Source of the DNA: an uncultured Clostridia bacterium
Lineage (GTDB): Bacteria; Bacillota; Clostridia; Christensenellales; Borkfalkiaceae
DNA length: 64,000 nt
NCBI GenBank assembly: GCA_934248055.1
Contig: CAKQKI010000002.1
Location: 1-64,000 of the forward strand
Direction: 5' to 3'
Shown: piece by piece, positions 40,131 through 48,313 of the stretch
Layout of the letters: each line of letters opens with the position of its first letter
Numbering within the stretch: the first letter of the stretch is position 1
The notes under the pieces: generated by a model
Seen by the model: the letters and a program-made list of their open reading frames with translations, nothing else
What the model was told of the DNA's origin: nothing
The model's database searches: none
Program-made: the position numbers and the translations under genes

Positions 40131-42108
40131 ATTCGAGTTCGAACGCGCCCGTATAAAGGCTGTAATAATTGCCTTTCATGGCGATAAGTTCTTCGTGCGA
40201 ACCGCGCTCTATGATTCTGCCGTGGTCAAGCACCATTATCACGTCGGAGTTTTTAACGGTAGACAATCTGTGCGCGATAACGAACACCGTTCTTCCTTTC
40301 ATAAGGTTATCCATTCCGTTCTGAACGAGAAGTTCCGTTCTCGTATCTATAGAAGAAGTGGCTTCGTCGAGTATCATCGCGGGGGCGTTTTTGACAGCCG
40401 CGCGCGCTATGGAAAGAAGTTGTCTTTGCCCTTGCGAGAACGACGCTCCCGAGCCTGAAATATACGTATTGTAACCTTCGGGGAGTCTTGAAATAAAATC
40501 GTCGGCGTTGGCGAGTTTAGCCGCCTGCACGCACTCTTCGTCGGTAGCGTCGAGCCTGCCGTAGCGGATATTGTCCATTACCGTGCCGGAAAATAAATTT
40601 ACGTCCTGCAAAACTATTCCGAGCGAACGGCGAAGGTCGGCTTTTTTTATTTTATTTATGTTTATGCCGTCGTAACGGATTTTGCCGTCGGCTATATCGT
40701 AAAAGCGGTTTATAAGATTAGTAATCGTCGTTTTACCCGCGCCCGTCGCGCCCACGAACGCTACCTTTTCGCCGGGTTTTGCGTAAAGCGAAATATCGTG
40801 AAGGACTATGTGATCGGGTTCGTAACCGAAGTCTACGTCAAACATTCTTATATCGCCTTTGAGTTCGGAATAAGTAACCGTTCCTTCGGCTTTATGGGGA
40901 TGTTTCCACGCGTAAACGCCGTCGGAATCGCGCTCGTCCGTTTCAACGAGTTCGCCGTTTTCGTTTTTCTTCGCCTTAACCAGAGTTACGTAACCGTTAT
41001 CTTCTTCGGGCTTTTCGTCGAGAATGGCGTACACCCTGCTTGCGCCCGCAAGAGCCATAACTACGGAGTTTATCTGATTTGAAATCTGCCCCGTAGTATT
41101 AGCAAAGCGTCTTGCTATACCGAGAAAGGAAACGACGGTTGCTATCGACATTGCGGAAATCATGCTTCCGTTCTGAGCAAGCGACTGAAAACTTATATTC
41201 GCTCCCGTTCCGCCCGAAAGTATTATTATGCCGCCGCCCACGAACGCGACTACGACGTAAAGAATGTTTCCGATATTGTGAATTATCGGCATAAGCATAT
41301 TAGAAAACCCGTTCGCCTTGTCGGAAACCCTGAAAAGTTCTCCGTTTAACCTGTCGAAATCTTCTATCGCTTTTTTTTCGTGGTTGAAAACTTTAACGAC
41401 TTTCTGACCGTTCATCATCTCTTCGATAAAGCCTTCCGTTCTGCCCGTTTCCTTTTGCTGCGCTATAAAGTATTTTGCGCTGTTGCCGCCGATTACTTTC
41501 GTTACGAGAGTTATCGCAACAAGCCCGAGAACGACTATCAGAAACATCGTAACGCTTAAATACAGCATAACGAACGATAAAACAATAACCATAATAACCG
41601 TGCTTAACAGTTGCGGCAAACTCTGCGAGACGAGTTGGCGGAGCGCGTCTATATCGTTAGTGTAAACGCTCATTATGTCGCCGTGGGTGTGCGTGTCGAA
41701 ATATTTGACGGGCAGGGTCTGCATTTTGGAAAAAACGTCGTCGCGCATGTCGCGAAGAAATTTTTGAGTAAGAACCGCGCCGAGTACGTTATACAGATAA
41801 CCCGTCGCTATGCTTATAAGATAAACCGTTCCGAGAACGACGAGCGTCGTGATTATTTTACTCATCGTCTCGCTTGCGCCCAGAGAGCCGTTAAGATAGT
41901 TTTCGAGCGAAGAATATACCCCGTTCAGAAACAATCCCGCAAGCGCGCTCAGCGCAGAACTGACTATAAGCGCCGCAAGAATTATAACCATTAACCCTTT
42001 ATAATTTTTAAAAAGCGTGCCGATAAGGCGCTTCATGTTTTTTCCGCCGTCTTCGGTTTTTATGGACGGCATGCCTTTCGCGCCGCGCATGTTTTTCATT
42101 CCGCGCAT
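40129..42108 (-). CDS. ABC exporter subunit with catalytic Glu but altered signature motif
   Basis: A 659-residue half-transporter: six membrane helices then a nucleotide-binding domain. Walker A is GATGAGKTT, Walker B with switch is ILDEATSSID (catalytic Glu present), but the signature is FSQGQ instead of LSGGQ. This is the pattern of one partner in heterodimeric exporters such as TM287/288 and BmrCD. It overlaps its partner gene by 13 bases. An insertion of about 30 residues rich in E and K lies before the ATPase domain. Substrate: probably drugs or lipophilic compounds. Confidence 0.9.
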   Translation of the reverse strand: MRGMKNMRGAKGMPSIKTEDGGKNMKRLIGTLFKNYKGLMVIILAALIVSSALSALAGLFLNGVYSSLENYLNGSLGASETMSKIITTLVVLGTVYLISIATGYLYNVLGAVLTQKFLRDMRDDVFSKMQTLPVKYFDTHTHGDIMSVYTNDIDALRQLVSQSLPQLLSTVIMVIVLSFVMLYLSVTMFLIVVLGLVAITLVTKVIGGNSAKYFIAQQKETGRTEGFIEEMMNGQKVVKVFNHEKKAIEDFDRLNGELFRVSDKANGFSNMLMPIIHNIGNILYVVVAFVGGGIIILSGGTGANISFQSLAQNGSMISAMSIATVVSFLGIARRFANTTGQISNQINSVVMALAGASRVYAILDEKPEEDNGYVTLVKAKKNENGELVETDERDSDGVYAWKHPHKAEGTVTYSELKGDIRMFDVDFGYEPDHIVLHDISLYAKPGEKVAFVGATGAGKTTITNLINRFYDIADGKIRYDGININKIKKADLRRSLGIVLQDVNLFSGTVMDNIRYGRLDATDEECVQAAKLANADDFISRLPEGYNTYISGSGASFSQGQRQLLSIARAAVKNAPAMILDEATSSIDTRTELLVQNGMDNLMKGRTVFVIAHRLSTVKNSDVIMVLDHGRIIERGSHEELIAMKGNYYSLYTGAFELE

Positions 42109-43901
42109 TGATTTTCACCTCCGTTACGAAGTTCCTTTTCCCCTTTTTCCGTTTCTTCTTCTATCTCTTTTTCGGTAGGCTTATTCTGCGAATAATAAAC
42201 TTCTTTATAAATTTCGTTGGATTTAATAAGTTCTTCGTGAGTACCCGCGCCGTCTATTCTTCCGCCGTCCATCACTATAATTTTATCGGCATCTTCCACC
42301 GACGCTATTCTCTGCGCCACGATTATTTTTGTTACGTTGGGGATTTCCGTTCTGAACGCATTGCGGAGCATTGCGTCCGTTTTCATATCGACTGCCGAAG
42401 TGGAATCGTCGAGTATAAGTATTTTAGGATTTTTTAAAAGAGCGCGCGCTATGCAAAGCCTTTGCTTCTGCCCGCCCGAAACGTTCGCGCCGCCCTGCTC
42501 GATAAACGTATCGTAACCGTTCGGAAAAGAAGTTATAAAAGAATCGGCTTGCGCTATTTTACAGGCGCGTATTATTTCGTCGTCGGTAGCGTTTTCATTG
42601 CCCCAACGCATATTTTCCTTGACCGTTCCCGAAAATAAAACGTTCTTTTGCAAAACAACCGCAACGTTGTCGCGAAGAACAGCCATATCGTAATCCTTAA
42701 CGTTAACGTCGCCTACGAGAAGTTCGCCTTCGGTTACGTCGTAAAGACGGGAAATCAGATTTACGAGCGTTGTTTTAGACGAACCCGTGCCGCCGATAAT
42801 TCCTACCACTTCGCCTGATTTTATTTTTAAGTTTACCCCTTTAAGAGCGAATTTTTCGGCGTTTTCGGAATACTTGAAACTTACGTTTTTAAATTCTATA
42901 TCGCCGTTTTTAACTTCGGTAACGGGGTTTTCGGGATTAGTAAGAGTGCTTTTTTCGTCAAGCACTTCTACGATACGGCGCGCCGATTCGGCAGACATCG
43001 TAAGCATAACGAAAATCATCGAAAGCATCTGAAGCGACATTAAAATCTGCAGCGAATAAGTGATTAAACTCGTCAGACTGAAAACGTTGAGATTCTGCGT
43101 GCCGCTAATTATTATTTTCGACCCGAAATACATTATAGCCACTATCGCGCCCTGCAGACAAAGCATCATAAGCGGACTGTTAAGAGCGAGAATTTTTTCG
43201 GCTTTGGTAAAGTCTTTACAAAGTTCGTCCGAAACGGCTTTGAATTTGTTCGTTTCGTAATCTTCTCTGACGTAAGCCTTTACAACGCGCATTCCCTTTA
43301 CGTTTTCCTGAACGGACTCGTTAAGATTATCGTATTTTTTAAACACGGCTTTAAATATAGGCATCGCCACGCGCGCCATCATATAAACCCCGAAAACGAG
43401 TATGGGAACGGTAACGAAGAAAATCGCGGGAAGAGTAGGACTGATACTGAAACTCATCACGAGGGAAAATACGAACATAAGCGGACTTCTTATCGCGGTT
43501 CTTATAAGCATCATAAACGACATCTGAACGTTCCCTATATCGGTTGTAAGCCGCGTAACGAGAGAAGACGTTGAAAATTTATCTATATTAGCAAAAGAAA
43601 AGCCCTGCACCGTCGCAAACATATCGTGCCTTAAATTTTTTGCGAAACCTGCCGAAGCCGTGGCGCAGAATTTGCCGCCGAGAATCCCCGCAACGAGCGA
43701 AATCATAGCCGCCGCAACCATCATTATTCCGTATTTCAGCATGCCCGTACCGTCGCCCGCGGAAAGACATTTTCCGAAAAGATTTATAATAAGCGGAATT
43801 AAAACTTCCATTCCCACTTCCACTATCATAAGGAGCGGAGTTAAAATCGCTTCTTTTTTGTATTCTCTTAAACTTTTACTCAGTTTTTTAATCGCAGACA
43901 T
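42096..43901 (-). CDS. ABC exporter subunit with degenerate ATP site
   Basis: A 601-residue partner of the previous gene product. Its signature motif VSGGQ is normal, but after Walker B it reads ILDDSTSAVD, with Asp where the catalytic Glu should be, and its Walker A is GGTGSSKTT with Ser for the usual Gly. Together the pair forms one working and one weak ATP site, as known for heterodimeric multidrug exporters. It directly follows the marR gene (stop and start are adjacent), so MarR probably controls it. Confidence 0.9.
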   Translation of the reverse strand: MSAIKKLSKSLREYKKEAILTPLLMIVEVGMEVLIPLIINLFGKCLSAGDGTGMLKYGIMMVAAAMISLVAGILGGKFCATASAGFAKNLRHDMFATVQGFSFANIDKFSTSSLVTRLTTDIGNVQMSFMMLIRTAIRSPLMFVFSLVMSFSISPTLPAIFFVTVPILVFGVYMMARVAMPIFKAVFKKYDNLNESVQENVKGMRVVKAYVREDYETNKFKAVSDELCKDFTKAEKILALNSPLMMLCLQGAIVAIMYFGSKIIISGTQNLNVFSLTSLITYSLQILMSLQMLSMIFVMLTMSAESARRIVEVLDEKSTLTNPENPVTEVKNGDIEFKNVSFKYSENAEKFALKGVNLKIKSGEVVGIIGGTGSSKTTLVNLISRLYDVTEGELLVGDVNVKDYDMAVLRDNVAVVLQKNVLFSGTVKENMRWGNENATDDEIIRACKIAQADSFITSFPNGYDTFIEQGGANVSGGQKQRLCIARALLKNPKILILDDSTSAVDMKTDAMLRNAFRTEIPNVTKIIVAQRIASVEDADKIIVMDGGRIDGAGTHEELIKSNEIYKEVYYSQNKPTEKEIEEETEKGEKELRNGGENQCAE

Positions 43902-44336
43902 TTATTTTTCAGCCTCTTTAAGTAATTTTTCTATAAGCGTTTTAAACGTTGCCGCTTCTTCGTCGGAAAGAGCGCGCGCAATGCCGTTTTCCATTTCCGC
44001 TATGCGCTTTTCAAACAGATTGCAAATATCTTTGCCTTTTTCGGTCAACTCTATTTTTTTAAGCCGCGAATCGTATTCCACCGTTTTTCGCGCTATAAGC
44101 CCGTTTTTTTCCATTCTGTTTAGCACTTCGGTGACGGTGGAGCGCCGTATTCCGAATTTCTTTTCAAGGTCTTTCTGAAAAACGTCTTTATCGGAGCAAT
44201 CGTTTAAAAACCCTAAAACGTAACCGTGTCCGCCGGTTACGCGCCCCATTTCTTTGACTTCGGAAAGCCCCATAACTTTTTGCCTTATAAGATTATGAAG
44301 CAATCTTACGTCGTTTAAAATAATCCTTTTTTCCAT
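43902..44336 (-). CDS. MarR-family transcriptional regulator
   Basis: A 144-residue winged-helix protein. The HTH region reads DLEKKFGIRRSTVTEVLNRMEKNGLIARK and the wing VEYDSRLKKIELTEKGKDI, typical of MarR. It heads the operon with the two exporter genes and most likely represses it, released by the exported compound. I chose the ATG at 44336, preceded by GGGG; an ATG at 44351 and a longer frame lie inside the dispersed repeat that begins 15 bases upstream. No clear operator was recognised, as the repeat occupies the promoter region. Confidence 0.88.
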   Translation of the reverse strand: MEKRIILNDVRLLHNLIRQKVMGLSEVKEMGRVTGGHGYVLGFLNDCSDKDVFQKDLEKKFGIRRSTVTEVLNRMEKNGLIARKTVEYDSRLKKIELTEKGKDICNLFEKRIAEMENGIARALSDEEAATFKTLIEKLLKEAEK

Positions 44337-44350
44337 ATTGCAAGACCCCA

Positions 44351-44628
44351 TGCCGGGCAAAAATAATTGAAGCCTTGCAAAAACGCCACAATTTACGCGC
44401 TTTTTTGCAAATTCTCGGACAGTGTACGGTATAGTACTACTGTCCTTGCCTTCACAAAAAATCATCGAAAATATCGGCGTTTTTGTTGCAGGCAAGTATA
44501 ACGCTGCGTTTTTAGGCTAAGACAAGGCGCGTGAGCGTGTTAATACTGTCCGTATAACCCGTTAGCGCAACACAGTATTAGTCAAAAACACAGCGTCAGA
44601 CCAAGGTTCGTATTATTTTTGTCCGGCA
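44351..44628. repeat. 278-bp dispersed element, TIR1 type (copy A)
   Basis: It is bounded by terminal inverted repeats of 27 bases (22 identical) beginning TGCCGG and containing CAAAAATAAT and CCTTG. The core holds a hairpin GGACAGT.GTAC/GTAC.ACTGTCC (44417-44445), ATCATCGAAAATA, and a long-range inverted repeat (44502-44595). No coding potential. The core aligns over its whole length with the element at 63570-63849. It fills most of the 449-base gap between marR and the HAD gene. Confidence 0.85.
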
Positions 44629-44785
44629 TCGATAAACAGATTTTTCAAGCACAATTGTTAGTTTTCTAACATTTTAACAGCCCGCTTTTTATTTGTCAAC
44701 AATAATATAGGGGTAAAAACGAAAAAAAAAGACGAAAAATAAAAATTTCATCTTTTTCACTTTTTTTCTTATGCAAGGCATACCG

Positions 44786-45601
44786 TCAATTGAAAATTTC
44801 GTTGATTTCTTTTACGCTCCGTATTACGTACGTGGGTTTTATATCGCTTTCGTTGCACGCCGAAACCGTCGTTTCGCCGCTCAGAACAAGCACGGTGTCT
44901 ACCCCCGCGTTTACTCCCGACGCAATATCCGTATAAATCCTGTCGCCCGCGACTACCGCCGTTTCTTTATCGGCGCCGAATTTTTTTAAAACTTCTTCTA
45001 TCATCAGGGAGTTGGGTTTTCCGATAAAAACGGGGGATTTTCCCGTGGCTTTTTCAATTCCGAAACACATCGAGCCGCAATCGGGAACGTAACCGAATTC
45101 CGTCGGGCAAACCCAGTCGGGATTCGTTGCGTAATAAGGAATATCTTTTAAAAGCATTCTGCATGTACAGGCAAGTTTTTTTGCGGTTAATTCGGTATCG
45201 TATCCTACTATTACGCATTTTGCGTCGTCGTTATATTCGGCGGTAACGTTAAGCCCTTCTTTTTTAAGGTTGTTTATAAAAGAATTCGTGCCTTGCGCGT
45301 AGATAAGTTCCTTTCCGAAACGCTCTTTAAGTATCGTTACGGACGCGTCTACTGATGTGTAAAAATTATCCTTTCCCGCGGGAATTTTCATACCGTTCAC
45401 TTTTTTAATATACTCGTTTACGCCTTTTGAAGAATTATTCGTTATAAAAACGTAACGCCCGCCGTTTTTCACGATATTATTTAATAGTTCTATAGTTCCG
45501 TCGAATAATTCGTCGCCGAGATAAACGGTGCCGTCCATATCGAAAAGCCATAATTTTTTAAATTTCAATCCGTCGCAATTTTTTCCGAAATAATCTTTCA
45601 T
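44786..45601 (-). CDS. HAD superfamily phosphatase, NagD/AraL type
   Basis: A 271-residue class IIA HAD hydrolase. Motif I is LFDMDGTVYLGDE (nucleophile Asp near residue 20), motif II TNNSSKG, motif III lysine in FIGKPN, and motif IV GDRIYTDIASG, with the C2-type cap between. Members dephosphorylate small sugar or nucleotide phosphates. The divergent DeoR regulator, a class that senses sugar phosphates, suggests a sugar-phosphate clearing role. An overlapping promoter pair separates the two genes. Confidence 0.88.
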   Translation of the reverse strand: MKDYFGKNCDGLKFKKLWLFDMDGTVYLGDELFDGTIELLNNIVKNGGRYVFITNNSSKGVNEYIKKVNGMKIPAGKDNFYTSVDASVTILKERFGKELIYAQGTNSFINNLKKEGLNVTAEYNDDAKCVIVGYDTELTAKKLACTCRMLLKDIPYYATNPDWVCPTEFGYVPDCGSMCFGIEKATGKSPVFIGKPNSLMIEEVLKKFGADKETAVVAGDRIYTDIASGVNAGVDTVLVLSGETTVSACNESDIKPTYVIRSVKEINEIFN

Positions 45602-45610
45602 AATTCACCG

Positions 45611-45639
45611 TTGACTTTTTTTTGGTTATATTATATAAT
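45611..45639 (+). promoter_or_regulatory. Promoter of the deoR-type gene
   Basis: TTGACT (45611-45616) and TATAAT (45634-45639) with a 17-base spacer. Its -10 box overlaps that of the divergent promoter by two bases. A GAGCGTTTT/AAAACGCTC inverted repeat lies in the leader (45685-45719). Confidence 0.7.
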
Positions 45640-45658
45640 ACAATCAAATAATACGCAA
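45630..45658 (-). promoter_or_regulatory. Promoter of the HAD phosphatase gene
   Basis: On the minus strand TTGCGT (45653-45658) and TATAAT (45630-45635), 17-base spacer; a GGTGA site precedes the ATG. Confidence 0.65.
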
Positions 45659-45732
45659 CCCGAATAGTATTATTTGTTATTTTGAGCGTTTTAATATTAA
45701 AACTCCAAAAAAAACGCTCACTTTTTGAAACG

Positions 45733-46473
45733 ATGAAAAACGAAAATCGGATTTTGGAATACCTTACGGAAAAAGAAACGGCTTCTTCGGCGGAAATTTC
45801 CGAAACTTTCGGAATTTCGCTCGCAACGGTAAGGCGCAGGCTCACGGAACTCGAAAGCAAAGGTTTGATAAAAAGAACTCACGGCGGAGCGAAAATAATA
45901 AACCCGAATAACCTTAAATTCAATTTTTCTCTCCGCGTGCATACGAACGGATTTGAAAAAAGGCTTATCGCCCTTAAAGCGATAAAACTTATAAAGGAAG
46001 GCGACGTTGTTTTTCTCGACGGCTCGACTTCAACTTACTTTTTAGCGGAATATCTTAACGAATTCAAAACCGTTACCGTGATAACGAACGGTATCGACAC
46101 TCTCAGCCTTCTTGCAAAAAAAGGTGTAAGAGCGATTTCAACGGGCGGCGCGGTGTCGAAAGAAAACACTTCCGTTTTAATCGGCGAACGGGCGATTGAA
46201 ACGATAAACGGCATAAACGCCGATTTGTGTTTTTTTTCCTGCCAGTCCTGCAACGGCGAAGGCTTGATTTCAGACTGCTATCTCGACGAAAATTATATAA
46301 GAAGAGCGATGATGAAAAATTCCGAAAAATCGGTGTTCTTATGCGACAGCACGAAAATCGGCAAGGTCTCCCCCTTTTCGCTGTGTTCGGTGAACGACGT
46401 AGACTATACTATAGTAGATAAAGATCTCGGCAATTATTTTGAAAACGTTAAAAATTGCAAAATTATTTTTTAA
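45733..46473 (+). CDS. DeoR-family transcriptional regulator
   Basis: A 246-residue regulator. The N-terminal helix-turn-helix is SSAEISETFGISLATVRRRLTELESKGLIKRTHGG, and the C-terminal sensor domain has FLDGSTSTYFLAEYL and VITNGIDTL, the sugar-phosphate-binding pattern of DeoR proteins. It is divergent from the HAD phosphatase gene and may control both genes from the shared promoter region. The ATG at 45733 is taken over an upstream TTG because the domain starts there, though its Shine-Dalgarno sequence is poor. Confidence 0.9.
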   Translation: MKNENRILEYLTEKETASSAEISETFGISLATVRRRLTELESKGLIKRTHGGAKIINPNNLKFNFSLRVHTNGFEKRLIALKAIKLIKEGDVVFLDGSTSTYFLAEYLNEFKTVTVITNGIDTLSLLAKKGVRAISTGGAVSKENTSVLIGERAIETINGINADLCFFSCQSCNGEGLISDCYLDENYIRRAMMKNSEKSVFLCDSTKIGKVSPFSLCSVNDVDYTIVDKDLGNYFENVKNCKIIF

Positions 46474-46494
46474 CCGACATATATTTAAAAATAT

Positions 46495-46528
46495 AAAAAA
46501 CACTTGCGGAAAGCAAGTGCTTTTTTTT
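46495..46528. terminator. Bidirectional terminator between deoR-type gene and tRNA cluster
   Basis: CACTTGC/GCAAGTG stem with A6 on the left and T8 on the right. It ends the regulator gene and the minus-strand tRNA cluster. Confidence 0.85.
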
Positions 46529-46602
46529 GGAGGCACCACCCGGATTCGGACCGGGGCATAAAGGTTTTGCAGACCTTGGCCTTACCACTTGGCTATGGTG
46601 CC
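46528..46602 (-). tRNA. tRNA-Cys (anticodon GCA)
   Basis: Cloverleaf with acceptor GGCACCA/TGGTGCC, anticodon GCA in a CTGCAAA loop, T-loop TCCGAAT and encoded CCA. It is the last of a three-tRNA transcript. Confidence 0.95.
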
Positions 46603-46691
46603 GTAACGGAAACAAGTCGTATAACAAGTCGTATAATAATCAGGAAAACGTTTGCTGCGCAAACGCCGAACCGTCCTCATCCCGTTTCAAA

Positions 46692-46766
46692 TGGAGCGGG
46701 AAACGGGATTCGGACCCGCGACCCCTGCCTTGGCAAGGCAGTGCTCTACCACTGAGCTACTCCCGC
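46692..46766 (-). tRNA. tRNA-Gly (anticodon GCC)
   Basis: Acceptor GCGGGAG with matching 3' arm, anticodon stem CTGCC/GGCAG around TTGCCAA, encoded CCA. It lies between tRNA-Val and tRNA-Cys. The gap to tRNA-Cys holds a tandem pair of AACAAGTCGTAT. Confidence 0.95.
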
Positions 46767-46771
46767 AGTTA

Positions 46772-46847
46772 TGGTGGGAGTTATAGGGCTCGAACCTATG
46801 ACCCTCTGCTTGTAAGGCAGATGCTCTCCCAACTGAGCTAAACTCCC
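46772..46847 (-). tRNA. tRNA-Val (anticodon TAC)
   Basis: Acceptor GGGAGTT/AACTCCC, anticodon loop CTTACAA, T-loop TTCGAGC and encoded CCA. First of the cluster Val-Gly-Cys. Confidence 0.95.
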
Positions 46848-46866
46848 GCATTCAAAGTGCCTTTAT

Positions 46867-46895
46867 AATATATCAAAAACTTTTATAAATTGCAA
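46867..46895 (-). promoter_or_regulatory. Promoter of the tRNA cluster
   Basis: TTGCAA (46890-46895) and TATATT (46867-46872), 17-base spacer, about 20 bases before tRNA-Val. Confidence 0.6.
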
Positions 46896-47066
46896 CTGTT
46901 TTTACCTTTTTTAGTAAAATTTCCGAAAAAAATTAAAAACTCTTGCATATTGCCCGTATATTATATGCGATTTTTCATTTTCACGTGCCGTCTGCGTTAA
47001 TGAATTTTATCTTTGCCTGCCTGCAAATCCGCTGTACGGCGTGTTTCCCCGTAAAAGCGGAAGTTT

Positions 47067-47564
47067 TCAATCAAGCCTGCCCGTAAGACTGCCTTCTTCG
47101 TTAAGACCGTTAAACCCGTTCTGACGAAGCGCTTCGTAAAGCGTGATCGCAACCGAATTAGAAAGATTCAAACTCCTTAAATCGGCATACATGGGTATGC
47201 GCAAAGTTTTATCGTAATACTTTTTCAGAAGCGGCTCGGGAAGACCGTGCGTTTCTTTTCCGAAAATAAGAAAGTCGCCGTCTTTGAATTTTACGTCGCT
47301 GTAAACTTTTTTGCCTTTGGTTGACATAAAGTAAAAATTATCGCCGTTATAATACTTTTCGAAAAGTTCGTCAACGCCGTCAAGATAATGAAGGTCGAGA
47401 TACTGCCAGTAGTCGAGCCCCGCGCGTTTCAGATGCTTGTCCGTAATTTCGAATCCGAGAGGACGCACGAGAAAAAGCGAAGAATGAGTCGCCGCGCACG
47501 TCCTTGAAATGTTGCCCGTATTCTGCGGGATTTCGGGTTCAACGAGAACTATATTGAATTTCAT
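47067..47564 (-). CDS. trmL: tRNA (cytidine/uridine-34-2'-O)-methyltransferase
   Basis: A 165-residue SPOUT (TrmH-type) methyltransferase that modifies the wobble nucleotide of tRNA-Leu. It has NIVLVEPEIPQNTGNISRTCAA at the start, IFGKETHGLPEPLL, and the trefoil-knot signature RIPMYADLRSLNLSNSVAI near the C-terminus. It overlaps the nitrilase-like gene by 4 bases and is the last gene of that pair. Confidence 0.93.
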   Translation of the reverse strand: MKFNIVLVEPEIPQNTGNISRTCAATHSSLFLVRPLGFEITDKHLKRAGLDYWQYLDLHYLDGVDELFEKYYNGDNFYFMSTKGKKVYSDVKFKDGDFLIFGKETHGLPEPLLKKYYDKTLRIPMYADLRSLNLSNSVAITLYEALRQNGFNGLNEEGSLTGRLD

Positions 47565-48214
47565 AAGTAATTAACACCCCTTTTTTTAGCGGTAACGAGT
47601 TTATATGTTCTTTTCGTGGGAACGACTATCACGCCGCCGCTCTCGGCATGCGAACAAATTTCGCCGTTTATATCGCTTGCGGTAACGCCGCCGCTCGTTA
47701 AAGACACCACAGGCACGCCGAACAAGTACGCATACGCCCTTAAAAGAACGCTGTCAATAGGTTTTTCTTCGACGTCGGAAACGCGTATAATAACGTCGGC
47801 GTCGCAAAGAGCGGTTGCCCGAACGCCGTCGAAATCGGTTATGTCGCCGCAAACGATTACGCCGATTTTACCTGCCGAAGTCTGATACACTCTGTACGCT
47901 CCGCCCAACGAACGTCTTTCGCCGTTTTCGCTTACGCACGCGTCGGAAATCCCCGAAAGTTTGCCGCCGCTCGCGATTACCAGAGATTTTCTCATAACGC
48001 CGTAATTATCCGTAATCGCGCCCGACGCGAAAGTTATTCCGCTTCGGGAAAGATTTGAAAATTCGTGAAGAACGTTGCTCGACCCGTTAAGTTCGGTTTT
48101 ATATTTTATCGTTTTAAGCCCGGAAAAACCGAAGAGCGCAAGGCTTACGCCCGGATATAAAGAAGAATTTAATGATTGAGCCGAACCCGTCGCGTCGCAA
48201 TAAATTTTAATCAT
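47561..48214 (-). CDS. Nitrilase-fold protein, catalytic triad probably incomplete
   Basis: A 217-residue protein of the carbon-nitrogen hydrolase superfamily pattern, shorter than the usual 260-300. The region of the catalytic cysteine is clear (KIGVIVCGDITDFDG, near residue 120), as is a later ADVIIRVSD strand. The catalytic glutamate of the first motif (PEL...G) is replaced by a GVSLALFGFSGL stretch, and the lysine position is uncertain. It may be a pseudo-enzyme or use a different triad. It has a TATAAT only 10 bases before the ATG and no ribosome binding site. Confidence 0.6.
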   Translation of the reverse strand: MIKIYCDATGSAQSLNSSLYPGVSLALFGFSGLKTIKYKTELNGSSNVLHEFSNLSRSGITFASGAITDNYGVMRKSLVIASGGKLSGISDACVSENGERRSLGGAYRVYQTSAGKIGVIVCGDITDFDGVRATALCDADVIIRVSDVEEKPIDSVLLRAYAYLFGVPVVSLTSGGVTASDINGEICSHAESGGVIVVPTKRTYKLVTAKKRGVNYL

Positions 48215-48284
48215 AACTATCGCTATTATATGTCGGCGCCGACTATTCGGTTACAACGCGCGCTGCCTATAACTTTATATAGCC

Positions 48285-48313
48285 GCGGCGTTTTGCAAGG
48301 CTTTATTATTCCC
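48285..48313 (-). repeat. Dispersed repeat fragment, TIR1 type, at the end of dusB
   Basis: On the minus strand GGGAATAATAAAGCCTTGCA and then AAACGCCGC match the TIR1 end of the repeat family. It supplies the last codon (GAA) and stop (TAA) of dusB. Confidence 0.65.

Noticed and set aside
44337..44495. N-terminal extension of the MarR protein
   Set aside because: The extension is translated repeat sequence; the winged-helix protein starts normally at 44336.
46611..46634. Tandem AACAAGTCGTAT between tRNA genes as a CRISPR or attachment site
   Set aside because: Only two 12-base copies without spacers; no integrase or cas gene nearby.
48232..48243. Perfect palindrome GTCGGCGCCGAC as an operator
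   Set aside because: It overlaps a poor promoter region before the nitrilase-like gene; a single 12-base palindrome is not enough to call a site.
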